Below the pieces are notes generated by a model that was given only the letters and a program-made list of their open reading frames with translations, made no database searches and had not been told where the DNA came from. A program made the translations under genes and the position numbers. A stretch of DNA of 6,333 nt. It comes from a bacterium (GTDB lineage: Archaea > Thermoproteota > Nitrososphaeria > Nitrososphaerales > Nitrososphaeraceae). The stretch covers positions 1-6,333 of the forward strand of contig JACMIO010000076.1 in NCBI GenBank assembly GCA_014381105.1. The letters are read 5' to 3'. Below are positions 6,210 through 6,333 of the stretch, piece after piece; within the stretch, counting starts at the first letter, position 1, and each line of letters begins with the position of its first letter.

Positions 6210-6333
6210 ATGTTCTCAGCATCATCACTATATTTTTTAGTTGCAATTTTTGGAGAGAGTATTGAAAGCGACGAAACACACATTTCGCAGCCAGTTGAAG
6301 GACAAGAGGAAGTTGTTAACGAATCCGGACGCA
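6210..6333 (+). CDS. Start of an unrecognised gene, cut by the window end
   Basis: An ATG at 6210 opens a frame that stays open for 41 codons to the right edge. The visible N-terminus is MFSASSLYFLVAIFGES, a short hydrophobic stretch of about 10 residues, followed by a strongly acidic polar segment (ESDETH, then EGQEEVVNE). The hydrophobic part is too short for a convincing membrane helix or signal peptide. I do not recognise the family. Support for a real gene is the archaeal-like TATA box upstream, the divergent layout with the sugar-dehydrogenase-like gene, and an amino-acid make-up more natural than the antisense frame. The only in-frame alternative start nearby is TTG at 6174, just after a stop at 6171. 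No Shine-Dalgarno sequence is seen. The frame is short, so this remains tentative. Confidence 0.4.
   Translation, partial: MFSASSLYFLVAIFGESIESDETHISQPVEGQEEVVNESGR

Noticed and set aside
6210..6333. Minus-strand frame at the right edge, codon-aligned with the plus frame and ending shortly beyond 6210
   Set aside because: Its translation is rich in Ser, Thr and Cys like a shadow frame, while the plus frame has an ATG, an upstream TATA-like box and a more natural composition.

Overview
The window looks like the chromosome of a low-GC archaeon, most likely an ammonia-oxidising Nitrososphaeria (Thaumarchaeota) and perhaps close to Nitrosocosmicus. This is an inference. It rests on TATA-like boxes about 26 nt before start codons, a lack of Shine-Dalgarno sequences, TTG starts, AT-rich coding sequence, and a gene set typical of soil Nitrososphaeria: an HTH-TRASH regulator, a TRASH-type CopA and a secreted sugar-dehydrogenase-like propeller. 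No rRNA or ammonia-oxidation gene is present to confirm it.

Layout from left to right. (1) At the left edge is the 3' part of a LigD-type gene on the + strand, with an ATP-dependent ligase domain followed by a polymerase/primase domain (NHEJ type). (2) A 148-nt convergent gap holds two small inverted repeats. (3) A compact copper-homeostasis locus follows. A 148-aa Lrp/AsnC-type HTH protein with a C-terminal TRASH metal-binding domain (- strand) is divergent from a 721-aa Cu(I) P1B-type ATPase (+ strand). The 84 nt between them hold one TATA-like box for each gene and, between the boxes, a 14-bp inverted repeat containing TACATTTGTA, which fits the cop-box consensus TACAnnTGTA known from bacterial CopY operators. 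(4) After a 39-nt convergent gap comes an exported six-bladed-propeller protein of the glucose/sorbosone dehydrogenase family (- strand). (5) A 164-nt divergent promoter region leads to the first 41 codons of an unrecognised gene (+ strand) that runs off the right edge.

How the genes may work together: the copper pair is the only clear functional unit. The regulator would sense Cu through its CX20CX3C TRASH motif, bind the palindrome, and control both itself (site abutting its own TATA box) and copA (site about two helical turns upstream of the copA TATA box, an activator-like position). CopA carries its own N-terminal TRASH motif (CX22CX3C) where many homologues have an HMA domain. No separate copper chaperone gene lies beside it. 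The ligase-polymerase and the propeller protein have no evident link to copper.

The most interesting observations are the cop-box-like operator in an archaeal context, the shared TRASH domain in sensor and pump, the archaeal Lig-Pol fusion, and the apparent loss of the PQQ-anchoring arginines in the sugar-dehydrogenase-like protein. I saw no tRNA, rRNA, CRISPR array, insertion sequence or integrase.
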